From: Roseivirga spongicola
Lineage (GTDB): Bacteria > Bacteroidota > Bacteroidia > Cytophagales > Cyclobacteriaceae
Length of the DNA: 64,000 nucleotides
Assembly (NCBI RefSeq): GCF_001592965.1
Contig: NZ_LRPC01000028.1
Coordinates: 1,054,001-1,118,000, forward strand
Direction of reading: 5' to 3'
Shown: piece after piece, positions 16,904 to 25,747 of the stretch
Numbering within the stretch: position 1 is the first letter of the stretch
Layout of the letters: each line of letters begins with the position of its first letter
The notes under the pieces: model-generated
The model's input: only the letters and a program-made list of their open reading frames with translations
Database searches by the model: none
Told to the model about the DNA's origin: nothing
Translations under genes and position numbers: made by a program

Positions 16904-18073
16904 ATGATTCAAGATACTTCAGCTGATCCTCCAATAGCTGTATTGGAGAAGCTGATCAACTACATCAACGAGAACGTACCTGTACTCAGCGACAAGTTTT
17001 CTCTCTTAGGAGAAGAAATCACTGCAACGCACATTATTGTACCTATTGTCTACCTTATTCTCTTGAATTTGCTAGGCAACCTATGCCGTTCTGTTCTTAT
17101 TAATAGAATACTTACTCACAGAGTAGAAGATAGAAAAACCATTCTCTCAATTGGTAATACCACTAAGTATACCATTCTTATTATTGGAGTTGCCATACTA
17201 TTGGCAAGTATTGGTGTAGACAGTAACTCTAACTGGAACAAAACCATTTTCGGAAAAGATGAAAACCAAGTAAAGCTCTTCGATCTTATTCGTTTTGCCT
17301 TCTTGTTCACCTTACTTGTATATTTTACCAGCAAACTGAAGAGCATATTTGTAAAACAGGTACTCTCTAAGTACTCTACAGATATTGGGGTAAGCCAGTC
17401 AATTGGTACAATTATTCAATATGTGGTCATCATTATAGGTGCCTTTATTATTATCCAAAATGTGGGTATAAATCTAGGTTCGCTCAATGTGTTAGCAGGG
17501 GCACTAGGTGTAGGTATTGGTTTTGGTTTGCAGAATATTGCAAACAATTTCATTTCGGGATTAATTATACTCTTTGAAAGACCCATAAAAGTGGGCGATA
17601 GAATTGAAGTTGGTAGTGTGCAGGGAGACGTTATTAAAGTTTCGGCCAGAGCTACAACGGTAAACACTAATGACAATATTTCAATTATTGTTCCTAATTC
17701 TGAGTTTATCAATCAAAGGGTAATTAATTGGAGCCATAATGATAGAAGCATTCGTTTTCATGTTCCTGTAGGCGTTAGCTACAATGAAGACCCAGCAAAA
17801 ATCAAAAAGATATTATTGAGCGTAGCAGAAAAAAATTCAGATGTACTTAAGAGGCCTGCTCCAGATGTTCTTTTTGTAGAATATGCCGATAGCTCTCTCA
17901 ACTTCGACCTAATGATTTGGACGAGTACCTACATTAACAAGCCAACTGTTTTGAAAAGCCAGCTGTATTATGAGATTTTCGAGAGATTTAAAGAACACGG
18001 AGTTGAAATTCCTTTCCCTCAACGAGATTTGCACCTACGTTCAGGGTGGCCTGCCGAAAGTAGAGCGAAGTAA
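16904..18073 (+). CDS. Mechanosensitive ion channel, MscS family
   Basis: Encodes 389 residues with four predicted N-terminal membrane segments, then the pore helix and MscS beta domain: LAGALGVGIGFGLQNIANNFISG and LFERPIKVGDRIEVGSVQGDV. The soluble C-terminal domain is complete. It releases solutes on hypo-osmotic shock. It is 26 bp after queA and followed by the potassium uptake genes, a coherent osmotic neighbourhood. Confidence 0.9.
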   Translation: MIQDTSADPPIAVLEKLINYINENVPVLSDKFSLLGEEITATHIIVPIVYLILLNLLGNLCRSVLINRILTHRVEDRKTILSIGNTTKYTILIIGVAILLASIGVDSNSNWNKTIFGKDENQVKLFDLIRFAFLFTLLVYFTSKLKSIFVKQVLSKYSTDIGVSQSIGTIIQYVVIIIGAFIIIQNVGINLGSLNVLAGALGVGIGFGLQNIANNFISGLIILFERPIKVGDRIEVGSVQGDVIKVSARATTVNTNDNISIIVPNSEFINQRVINWSHNDRSIRFHVPVGVSYNEDPAKIKKILLSVAEKNSDVLKRPAPDVLFVEYADSSLNFDLMIWTSTYINKPTVLKSQLYYEIFERFKEHGVEIPFPQRDLHLRSGWPAESRAK

Positions 18074-18154
18074 TCGTTTTCTGTGCAAACAACGTATTGG
18101 TGTATCGCTCATTCATGAATTTGTTTAAATTGGCGGCCTCCAAAGAGTGAAAAG

Positions 18155-19495
18155 ATGAGAGTAATCATTGCGGGTGTTGGAAATGTGGGGTTTCATTTGG
18201 CGAAATTGTTGTGCCAAGAAGGTCAAGATATTGTATTAATTGACCAGGCGGCAGACAAGCTAAAAATGGCTGCAAATCAGGTAGATGCAGCCACAATTAA
18301 AGGTACAGCAACCTCCTATACCGTGCTAGAGGAAGCGGGTGTGAGCGAAGCAGACCTATTAATTGCCGTTACCTCTTCTGAGGAAGTGAACATTACCACG
18401 GCTATAATTGCCAAACACTTAGGTGCAAAACGTACCATAGCCAGAATTTCCAATACAGAGTTCTTATACAAAAAAGATAAGCTGAACCTCAAGCATTTGG
18501 GTATTGATGATATCATCTCTCCTGAATCTTTAGCAGCAAGAGAAATTAAAAGGTTACTGAAAGAGGTAGCCATTACCGATAGCTTCGACTTTGAGAAAGG
18601 ACTACTCCAACTGATTGGAGTGAATATCGAAGCAAAAAGCCCTCTGATTGGTAAATCCATGATTGAGGTGGCCAAAATTAATCCCGATCAGTCCTTTATG
18701 ACTGTGGCCATTCTTCGCGAAGATGAAACCATTATTCCTTATGGAGATACTACTTTTCAAGAAGGAGACCATGTTTACTTTGTTGCTCAACCAGAGAGTG
18801 TAGAAAAACTCCTCTTTCTGTCTGGCAAAAAGAAAGAAGGTGTTAAAAGCCTAATGATTTTAGGTGGTTCTAGGGTTGGTTTCCACGCTGCCAAAATCCT
18901 GAGTAATAAATACAATGTAAAGCTCATTGAGAAGGACTCTCAAAAGTGTTTTGAGTTGGCCGATGAACTACCAGATGCCATGGTAATTAATGGCGATGGA
19001 AGAAACGTGGAGTTATTGGAAGAGGAAAGCATCAATGAAATGGATGCTTTTATTGCCGTTACTGGTGACTCTGAAACCAATATTATCTCATGCTTGGTTG
19101 CCAAAAAGCTTGGAGTAAAGAAAACCATCGCAATGGTAGAAAACATGGACTACATTCACCTTTCGCAAAGTATTGGTGTAGATACCATGATTAATAAGAA
19201 ACTCATTGCGGCAAACTTTATATTCCGCCATGTTAGACAGGGAGAAATTGTCTCCATAACGAGTATTCACGGTGTAAACGCAGAAATACTTGAATTTGAA
19301 GTACAAGAAAACTCAAAAATTACTCAGCATCAGTTGCGCAACCTTCAATTCCCTAAATCGGCTATTATTGGTGGGGTAATTAGAGATGGCAAAGGGCTCA
19401 CAACTCCGGGCAACTTCAGGTTTCAGGCAAAAGATAGAGTGGTAGTTTTGTCTAAACCAGAATGTATTAAAAAGGTAGAATCTTACTTTACCTAG
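18155..19495 (+). CDS. trkA: Trk potassium uptake regulatory subunit
   Basis: Encodes 446 residues made of two RCK halves. The first Rossmann motif is GVGNVGFHLA (residues 6-15), the second GGSRVGFHAA near residue 233. Each is followed by an RCK-C domain. TrkA binds NAD(H) and ATP on the cytoplasmic face and gates TrkH. trkH begins 15 bp downstream. Confidence 0.93.
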   Translation: MRVIIAGVGNVGFHLAKLLCQEGQDIVLIDQAADKLKMAANQVDAATIKGTATSYTVLEEAGVSEADLLIAVTSSEEVNITTAIIAKHLGAKRTIARISNTEFLYKKDKLNLKHLGIDDIISPESLAAREIKRLLKEVAITDSFDFEKGLLQLIGVNIEAKSPLIGKSMIEVAKINPDQSFMTVAILREDETIIPYGDTTFQEGDHVYFVAQPESVEKLLFLSGKKKEGVKSLMILGGSRVGFHAAKILSNKYNVKLIEKDSQKCFELADELPDAMVINGDGRNVELLEEESINEMDAFIAVTGDSETNIISCLVAKKLGVKKTIAMVENMDYIHLSQSIGVDTMINKKLIAANFIFRHVRQGEIVSITSIHGVNAEILEFEVQENSKITQHQLRNLQFPKSAIIGGVIRDGKGLTTPGNFRFQAKDRVVVLSKPECIKKVESYFT

Positions 19496-19510
19496 TAACT
19501 TGCAGCCTGA

Positions 19511-20962
19511 ATGTTTAACTACAAGGTAATCGGTAACATACTCGGCATTCTACTTCTGATCAACGGAGGTTTTATGCTACTCTGCCTACCTGTTTCTCTG
19601 TACTTCTGGGAAACCGAGTGGCTCTCTATTGCTATTTCTAGTGGAATAACGGTATCTGTTGGCTTTCTGCTCAGATTCCTCACCAGAAACAACAAGAACA
19701 AAGACCTAAAAAAGAAAGACGGTTACCTGATTGTTACCGCTGGCTGGATCTTCATGTCATTCTTTGGAGCACTCCCCTATCTTATTAGCGGAGCCATTCC
19801 ATCTTTTACTAATGCCTTTTTCGAAACTGTATCGGGTTATACCACTACAGGTGCCTCTATATTAACAGATATAGAAGCCGTTTCTAAAGGCATACTCTTT
19901 TGGCGCAGCCTTACCCAATGGATTGGAGGAATGGGTATCATAGTGCTTGCTCTGGCTATTCTACCATTCTTAGGAATTGGTGGCATGCAGTTATTTGTGG
20001 CAGAAGCACCAGGAATTACTCCTGATAAGCTGCAGCCTAGAATCCAAGAAACAGCCAAAAGACTCTGGTTCATCTACTTTGGCCTTACGGTTACGGAAGC
20101 CATACTGCTCTATTTTGCTGGAATGACGCCTTACGATGCCATGAACCATAGTTTAACTACTATGGCTACTGGTGGGTTCTCAACCATGAACGCCAGCTTA
20201 GCAGGTCAATCACCTGCTATTCAATACATTGTAATTGTCTTTATGTTCCTTGCCGGAACTAGCTTTACCCTAACCTATTTCGCCCTAAAGAGGAATTTTA
20301 CCAAGGTAATTCGAAACGAAGAATTCGTGGTATACACACTTTTCACTCTAGTAATTACCCTCATTGTTACTATTACACTATTGGTGGTAACGGAGAGTAG
20401 TTTTGAGGCTTCGTTCAGAGATGCGTTGTTCCAAGTAGTCTCCATAATCACCACAACCGGATTTGTTTCAGCTGACTATACCAGCTGGGCTCCATTCCTT
20501 TCTGTACTCTTCTTTATTCTGTTATTTGTTGGAGGCTCTGCCGGGTCTACCGCAGGAGGTGTAAAGGTTATTCGCCATGTGGTATTATTCAAAAACTCTT
20601 TCTTAGAACTTAAAAGGCAGCTACATCCGTCTGCGGTAATTCCGGTAAGAATCAGCGGAAAGGCCATGGAGCAAAACATCGTATACAATGTTCTCGCCTT
20701 TATTATGATCTATATCTTGGTATTTCTTGTAGGTGTTACCCTGCTCTCATCAATGAATGTTGACTTCGATACCGCTTTTGGTGCTGTAGCTACTTCATTA
20801 GGAAATGTTGGACCAGGTATTGGCGATGTTGGGCCAGTAGATAACTTCTCAGCAATGCCTATGGGCGGCAAGTGGTTATTGGGCTTCTTAATGCTTTTAG
20901 GCCGACTGGAACTCTTTACGGTTCTGATGTTACTCTCCCCTTATTTCTGGAAGAAAAGGTAA
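19511..20962 (+). CDS. trkH: Trk potassium uptake membrane subunit
   Basis: Encodes 483 residues with multiple membrane segments. The four pore-loop repeats are visible as GYTTTGASI, TMATGGFSTM, ITTTGFVSAD and TSLGNVGPGIG, which supply the selectivity-filter glycines. It forms the K+ pathway with TrkA, encoded directly upstream in the same operon. Confidence 0.93.
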   Translation: MFNYKVIGNILGILLLINGGFMLLCLPVSLYFWETEWLSIAISSGITVSVGFLLRFLTRNNKNKDLKKKDGYLIVTAGWIFMSFFGALPYLISGAIPSFTNAFFETVSGYTTTGASILTDIEAVSKGILFWRSLTQWIGGMGIIVLALAILPFLGIGGMQLFVAEAPGITPDKLQPRIQETAKRLWFIYFGLTVTEAILLYFAGMTPYDAMNHSLTTMATGGFSTMNASLAGQSPAIQYIVIVFMFLAGTSFTLTYFALKRNFTKVIRNEEFVVYTLFTLVITLIVTITLLVVTESSFEASFRDALFQVVSIITTTGFVSADYTSWAPFLSVLFFILLFVGGSAGSTAGGVKVIRHVVLFKNSFLELKRQLHPSAVIPVRISGKAMEQNIVYNVLAFIMIYILVFLVGVTLLSSMNVDFDTAFGAVATSLGNVGPGIGDVGPVDNFSAMPMGGKWLLGFLMLLGRLELFTVLMLLSPYFWKKR

Positions 20963-20988
20963 ATCCGTCTACCTTAAATGGTAGATGG

Positions 20989-21216
20989 TTAAAAACCAAA
21001 TAGGCTCTTCTTCTCTTTAATTTCGAATCCGGCTTCCTTCACAAGGCTAATAACTTCAGATTTGTCAAGATTTTCGCCAGCAACAGTGAGTTTCTTTTCT
21101 TTCGAATCAGTATCAACTTCCCAGTTTTTTACTGTATTTGCCTTTTCTAAAAAGGGTGTTACCGTAGCTACGCAGCCCCCACAATTAATATTGGTTTTAA
21201 AAACAGCCTTTTTCAT
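20989..21216 (-). CDS. Heavy-metal-associated domain protein (CopZ-like)
   Basis: Encodes 75 residues from the ATG at 21216; the longer frame to 21291 adds an unlikely leader. The ferredoxin-like HMA domain shows KTNINCGGCVATV with a CxxC site reading CGGC. It may be a cytosolic metallochaperone, probably for Cu+ or a related ion (family knowledge). No partner ATPase is in the window. It converges on trkH and diverges from the helicase gene. Confidence 0.82.
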   Translation of the reverse strand: MKKAVFKTNINCGGCVATVTPFLEKANTVKNWEVDTDSKEKKLTVAGENLDKSEVISLVKEAGFEIKEKKSLFGF

Positions 21217-21308
21217 TTTTGTATTCTTATATTGATTAGCTATTAGAGCTTCGTATATTTCGCTTAACAATAAGCTATACAAGACTTTCACGAATATAGT
21301 TCACAGCT

Positions 21309-22523
21309 TTGACCTTTTCAGAACTTCAATTACATCCTGATGTTTTAGCCGGCCTAGAGGCCATCGGTTTCGAAAACCCAACTCCAATTCAGGAGCAAGC
21401 AATTCCTTCAATTATTGAAGGAAAAGACATTATAGGCTGCGCCCAAACAGGGACAGGAAAAACAGCAGCGTTTCTACTTCCGCTAATGCATAAAATATGT
21501 GCAGAAGGTGTGGAAGACGATCATGTTAATTCAATCATCATCTGCCCTACGCGAGAACTGGCTATTCAGATAGACCAGCAACTTCAAGGCTTGAGCTACT
21601 TTACAGGTGTAAGTTCAATAGCCATATATGGTGGAGGAAGCGGTGATACATTCACCCAAGAAAAGAAAGCACTTTCTGAAGGAGCACATATTATTGTGGG
21701 AACTCCAGGTAAGCTTATCTCTCACCTCAACCTGGGCTATGTAAATGTAAAAAGCTTAAAGAATCTAGTTTTAGATGAAGCCGATAGAATGTTGGACATG
21801 GGCTTTATGGACGACATTAAGAAGATCATTTCTTTCCTCCCCAAGGAAAGGCAGAATTTACTCTTCTCAGCAACAATGCCACCTAAGATCAGAAATCTGG
21901 CCAAGGAGATTCTTAAAGATCCGATTGAAGTAAACATCTCAATTTCTAAGCCTGCGGAGCGAGTTACTCAAGTAGCTGTCTTAGCGCATGACCATCAGAA
22001 AATTGAGACTATCAAACACCTTCTTCGATATAATGATGTTCCAAGCCTCATCATTTTTGCTTCTAGAAAAATCAAAGTACGTGAAATAGCTAAGGCTCTT
22101 CAGAGAGAAGGAATGAACGCCAAAGATATTTCCAGTGACCTTGAGCAAAACACTAGGGAAGAAATTCTAAGAGAGTTTAAGAACAAGAAGCTGCCAATAC
22201 TAGTGGCAACCGATGTAATCTCTAGAGGTATTGATGTAGACAATATTGACATGGTGATCAACTATGATGCACCAAACGACCCTGAAGATTATATCCACAG
22301 AATTGGTAGAACTGCCAGAGCAGCCACTGAAGGAGAAGCTGTTACCTTCATTAATGAAGAAGACATGTATAAGTTCTCCCGCATTGAGCAGATGATGGAA
22401 CAAGAAGTGCGTAAAATTCAACCTCCGGCAGATCTAGGCCCAGGGCCAGAGTATAATCCCAAGTCGCGGGGCAGCAATCCAAGAGGTGGCAGAAAACCGT
22501 TCAGAAAAGGTAAGAGGAAGTAG
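21309..22523 (+). CDS. DEAD-box RNA helicase
   Basis: Encodes 404 residues. The start must be the TTG at 21309: a stop codon (TAG) lies just upstream with no ATG between, and the Q-motif (FSEL...GFENPTPIQEQAIP) begins at once. Motifs in order: AQTGTGKTAAF, PTRELA, TPGKL, DEAD, SAT, a RecA2 domain with RGID and HRIGRTARA. The tail is basic (RGGRKPFRKGKRK), suiting RNA binding. Typical RhlE/CsdA-like role in RNA remodelling or ribosome assembly. Confidence 0.92.
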   Translation: MTFSELQLHPDVLAGLEAIGFENPTPIQEQAIPSIIEGKDIIGCAQTGTGKTAAFLLPLMHKICAEGVEDDHVNSIIICPTRELAIQIDQQLQGLSYFTGVSSIAIYGGGSGDTFTQEKKALSEGAHIIVGTPGKLISHLNLGYVNVKSLKNLVLDEADRMLDMGFMDDIKKIISFLPKERQNLLFSATMPPKIRNLAKEILKDPIEVNISISKPAERVTQVAVLAHDHQKIETIKHLLRYNDVPSLIIFASRKIKVREIAKALQREGMNAKDISSDLEQNTREEILREFKNKKLPILVATDVISRGIDVDNIDMVINYDAPNDPEDYIHRIGRTARAATEGEAVTFINEEDMYKFSRIEQMMEQEVRKIQPPADLGPGPEYNPKSRGSNPRGGRKPFRKGKRK

Positions 22524-22567
22524 AAAATTCATCAAAACTTGGGTTTATTTATAAGCCTAATAAGGAA

Positions 22568-22963
22568 TCATTGAGACATTTCTGTTATGCTTATTGCATC
22601 GTCACTATGTATAGAAATGCTGAGTTTAAGTAACAATTGATCCGTTGTAGAATCAATGATATAGACCTGACTGTCTCCCTTTTTATAAACCCACTTTGCT
22701 TCTCTCATAAAATGGGCGTCTGCAGGGTGTAAGACTAAATAATTGACAGTGCCATCTGACCGAAAGTCATAAACCTGCCTGAAATGGCCGGGCGCAAAAG
22801 CTTGCATGTTACATGGCTTATACACGTCTTGACCTTCCTCATAAACATTGGTCCAGCAGCCAATAATCTCTGGCCTCTGTTCTTCGCAAGAGAACACTAG
22901 AACACCAATTGAAAAGAGTATAATCAGTATTCTCCCTATAGCTATTTTCAATTCCATTCCCAT
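22568..22963 (-). CDS. Small lipoprotein, unknown function
   Basis: Encodes 131 residues with a hydrophobic signal and lipobox VFSC (Cys26). The mature part has a lipocalin-like pattern (IIGCWTNVYEEG ... FRSDGTVNYLVL), reminiscent of small Bacteroidota lipocalin-type lipoproteins; this is weak. Converges with the helicase gene. Confidence 0.6.
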   Translation of the reverse strand: MGMELKIAIGRILIILFSIGVLVFSCEEQRPEIIGCWTNVYEEGQDVYKPCNMQAFAPGHFRQVYDFRSDGTVNYLVLHPADAHFMREAKWVYKKGDSQVYIIDSTTDQLLLKLSISIHSDDAISITEMSQ

Positions 22964-23188
22964 ACCACATTAGACACCACTGACAATTAACAAGTTGTGA
23001 GAGCTATGAAAGAATAAAGGAGTGATTATAGTACGTGGATGGCCTATCATAAAGATATTCTACAAGTCGCTTACTGGAAAACCACACTTACAACAAAGGC
23101 CCTCTAGCTTGTGGCTCCATCATTTTGATTTTACGAAACAAACTAATACATTAGTTTTAAAATTAAACCAATAGTTAAATCAACCCTT

Positions 23189-23713
23189 ATGAAAAAACTA
23201 CCTTTACTCTTATTGCTTTGCATAGCCCTATATGCGTGCGATAAGTCAGAATTATTCATTGAGCCAAACCAAGAGATATCTGAAGCAATTGTAGAAGTCT
23301 CTGAAGTTAGCTCCTTAGATGAGGTTTTTATCCGTGTGGAAGAGCAACCTACCTATCCAGGCGGAATGACAGAGTGGTATAAACATCTGAGCAAAACCTT
23401 AAAGTACCCAGAAAAAGCGAAAGCTGAAGGAGTTGAGGGAGCAGTCTTCCTTTCCTTTGTAGTAGACAAAACTGGTGAACTACGCGATATGCAAGTAGTG
23501 AGAGGAATTGGCCATGGGTGCGATGAAGAAGCATTGAGAGTACTTTTAGAGTCTGATAAATGGAACCCAGGTAAGCAAAGAGGACGAGCTGTAAATTCTA
23601 GAATGCAACTACGCATTGTATTTAAACTACCTGAAGGAAGCTCAGGCCCGGCAACTTTAAGCCATGAAACAACGGAAGTTATTATAGAAACCTTGGACAA
23701 TCAGTCGAACTAA
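23189..23713 (+). CDS. Lipoprotein with TonB C-terminal domain, tandem copy 1
   Basis: Encodes 174 residues. Signal with lipobox LYAC (Cys17), a short acidic linker, then a TonB C-terminal domain: PTYPGGMTEWYKHLSKTLKYP, EGVEGAVFLSFVVDKTG and CDEEALRVL. It lacks the cytoplasmic-membrane anchor and proline-rich span of true TonB, so it is probably not an energy transducer. The paralogue starts 18 bp downstream. Confidence 0.75.
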   Translation: MKKLPLLLLLCIALYACDKSELFIEPNQEISEAIVEVSEVSSLDEVFIRVEEQPTYPGGMTEWYKHLSKTLKYPEKAKAEGVEGAVFLSFVVDKTGELRDMQVVRGIGHGCDEEALRVLLESDKWNPGKQRGRAVNSRMQLRIVFKLPEGSSGPATLSHETTEVIIETLDNQSN

Positions 23714-23731
23714 AAAAATCAAGATTTCACG

Positions 23732-24217
23732 TTGAGCCTCTTAGGTCAAAAAACATTCAAGGTTAAAGCAAGTCTGATTTTCGGGCTTGCTTTTGTTTTT
23801 ACAGTGAGTTGTAGAAATACGGTATCCACTTGGCACAAACCTTACAAATTGGTTAGCTACGACCAATCTGAAAAGAAACTCTATGAACCTGAAGATTTAG
23901 ACTTGGTTTATAATGCCTCTCCTAGCTACCCGGGTGGAGCAACACGCTGGAATCAACATCTTAAAAACAACTTAAAATATCCACACGAGGCATACAGCGA
24001 AGGAATTCAAGGATCCGTTTTCCTTTCATTCAATGTTAAACACACTGGAGAAATTAAAAATGTGAGAGTCATAAGAGGACTCGGATATGGTTGCGATGAG
24101 GAAGCTGTTAGAGTACTACTTAATTCGGGTAAATGGAACCCAGGAACCCGAAACGGAGAAGATGTAAATTCTTCAAGCAACATCCGTATTGTATTCACAC
24201 TAAAAGGTAAAGCCTAG
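23732..24217 (+). CDS. Lipoprotein with TonB C-terminal domain, tandem copy 2
   Basis: Encodes 161 residues from a TTG (no in-frame ATG is available before the signal peptide). Lipobox TVSC. The domain PSYPGGATRWNQHLKNNLKYP ... GIQGSVFLSFNVKHTGEI ... CDEEAVRVLL aligns along its length with the preceding gene, so the two arose by tandem duplication. Function as for copy 1: unknown, outer- or inner-membrane lipoprotein. Confidence 0.7.
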   Translation: MSLLGQKTFKVKASLIFGLAFVFTVSCRNTVSTWHKPYKLVSYDQSEKKLYEPEDLDLVYNASPSYPGGATRWNQHLKNNLKYPHEAYSEGIQGSVFLSFNVKHTGEIKNVRVIRGLGYGCDEEAVRVLLNSGKWNPGTRNGEDVNSSSNIRIVFTLKGKA

Positions 24218-24320
24218 AATTAATTCTTGCCATTAGACTCTATTAGTTGTTCTATGTTCAAATCCATTAATTAGCTTTAAGAATTAGGAACCTAGCCACC
24301 TATTTTTTAAACAAGCTGAA

Positions 24321-25142
24321 ATGAACCACCAGACCTATGATCCTCACCCCGATTTAGAATCCATAGTAAAATGTTACTGGACACTAGAGGTTCCTGATGG
24401 ATCACAAGCTCCAAAACAGCGCATTCTTCCCGATGGCTGTATTGAAATGTGTTTTATTCTAGGAGACGACATCAAGCGATTTACTTCAGAAACAGAGTTT
24501 ACCCTTCAACCAAAAGCCTTTATTATTGGGCAAATAACAGCGCCATACTTTGTTCAGCCTACGGGCTATGTCAATTCATTTGCAGTCCGGTTTTACCCCT
24601 ATGGCTTTGCTAACTTCATTCAAACTCCCATTAAAGATTTAGCGGATAAAGACACCCCTCTTTCTCAAATATTTCAGTCCGATGTGGTGTCAATACTTAT
24701 AAAAGAAGTTGAAAATGCTTCATCTATCCAAGAAAGAATAGCGGCTGTGGAGAAGTTTCTATTAGACTTGCTGGCCTCTTCAAGTATTCAGGATGAAATT
24801 CTCAAATCTACCACAGACGCCCTTTATAATACTCAGGGAAAAGCATCTATTCACTCCATTTTGAAGGAAGAGCTCAGCAAAAGAAGAAAGCTAGAACGAA
24901 GCTTCTCTAAATCTGTCGGAATTAGTCCAAAGCAATTGGGAAGGGTTATACGCCTGCAAGCAGCACTCAAATTAATGCTAAACCCGAAAGGCCAAACACT
25001 TACCCAAATAGCTTATGAAAGTGAGTATTACGATCAGGCACACTTTATTAAAGACTTTAAAGATTTCACTGGCGTAAACCCCAAAGAGTATCTTTCTGAT
25101 GATCAAATGATGCTTTCCTCAGTATTGTACTCAAAAGACTGA
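24321..25142 (+). CDS. AraC family transcriptional regulator
   Basis: Encodes 273 residues. The N-terminal part (PHPDLESIVKCYWTLEVPDG ... ILPDGCIEMCF) is the sensor domain common in Bacteroidota AraC proteins; the C-terminal double helix-turn-helix spans about residues 165-260, with SVGISPKQLGRVIRLQAAL and IAYESEYYDQAHFIKDFKDFTG. Probable target is the adjacent VOC gene, starting about 70 bp downstream. Confidence 0.86.
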   Translation: MNHQTYDPHPDLESIVKCYWTLEVPDGSQAPKQRILPDGCIEMCFILGDDIKRFTSETEFTLQPKAFIIGQITAPYFVQPTGYVNSFAVRFYPYGFANFIQTPIKDLADKDTPLSQIFQSDVVSILIKEVENASSIQERIAAVEKFLLDLLASSSIQDEILKSTTDALYNTQGKASIHSILKEELSKRRKLERSFSKSVGISPKQLGRVIRLQAALKLMLNPKGQTLTQIAYESEYYDQAHFIKDFKDFTGVNPKEYLSDDQMMLSSVLYSKD

Positions 25143-25214
25143 GTCTGTCGCATTTTTACAATTGCGGATATTCTATTCAGTGTAACTATGCCTCATATTT
25201 ACATCGATAAAGCT

Positions 25215-25691
25215 ATGAAAAACCTTTGGAGAGAATCTATCCTCTTAGTAACCATTAGCAGCCTTTTCTGCTTGATCAATAGTACCACTATCTCTAATCC
25301 GAAAACCGCAAATTCAGAAACAATGAACAATCTAGTCTCAATTGTAGAAATACCTGTAACTAATAATAACCGAGCAGTAAAGTTCTACGAATCCATTTTA
25401 GATATTGAAATCCAATCCATAGATATGCAGGGAACGGAAATGGGAATCTTCCCAAGCGATGGCCAGTCAGCATCGGTAGTATTAACGAAAGGCGAAGGCT
25501 ACGAACCAGCTTCCAGTGGAGTTCTAGTTCACCTCAATGGAGGTGAAGACCTAGAGCCAATATTGAAAAAAGTGGAACAATTTGGGGGCGAAATCTTGCT
25601 CTCAAAAACCCTAATTGATGAAGAGAACGGATACTTCGCTCTATTTCTAGATTCAGAGGGAAACCGAATGGGCCTGCATTCTAAAAAGTAA
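25215..25691 (+). CDS. VOC family protein with hydrophobic leader
   Basis: A vicinal-oxygen-chelate domain begins at NNLVSIVEIPVTNNNRAVKFYESIL and ends YFALFLDSEGNRMGLHS. The ATG at 25215 gives 158 residues with a hydrophobic segment at about 8-22 that could export it; the ATG at 25323 would give a plain cytosolic VOC domain, and one at 25188 is also in frame. Substrate unknown; neighbouring AraC gene may control it. Confidence 0.72.
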   Translation: MKNLWRESILLVTISSLFCLINSTTISNPKTANSETMNNLVSIVEIPVTNNNRAVKFYESILDIEIQSIDMQGTEMGIFPSDGQSASVVLTKGEGYEPASSGVLVHLNGGEDLEPILKKVEQFGGEILLSKTLIDEENGYFALFLDSEGNRMGLHSKK

Positions 25692-25708
25692 GATTTATTG
25701 GGTAACCT

Positions 25709-25742
25709 GATCACTCCCCTCCTTTTTACGGAGGGGTTGATC
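25709..25742. terminator. Bidirectional terminator-like hairpin
   Basis: CCCCTCC / GGAGGGG with a 7-nt loop, extended by outer GATCA / TGATC. It lies between the convergent VOC and acyl-CoA ligase genes. Confidence 0.6.
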
Positions 25743-25747
25743 TGTGA

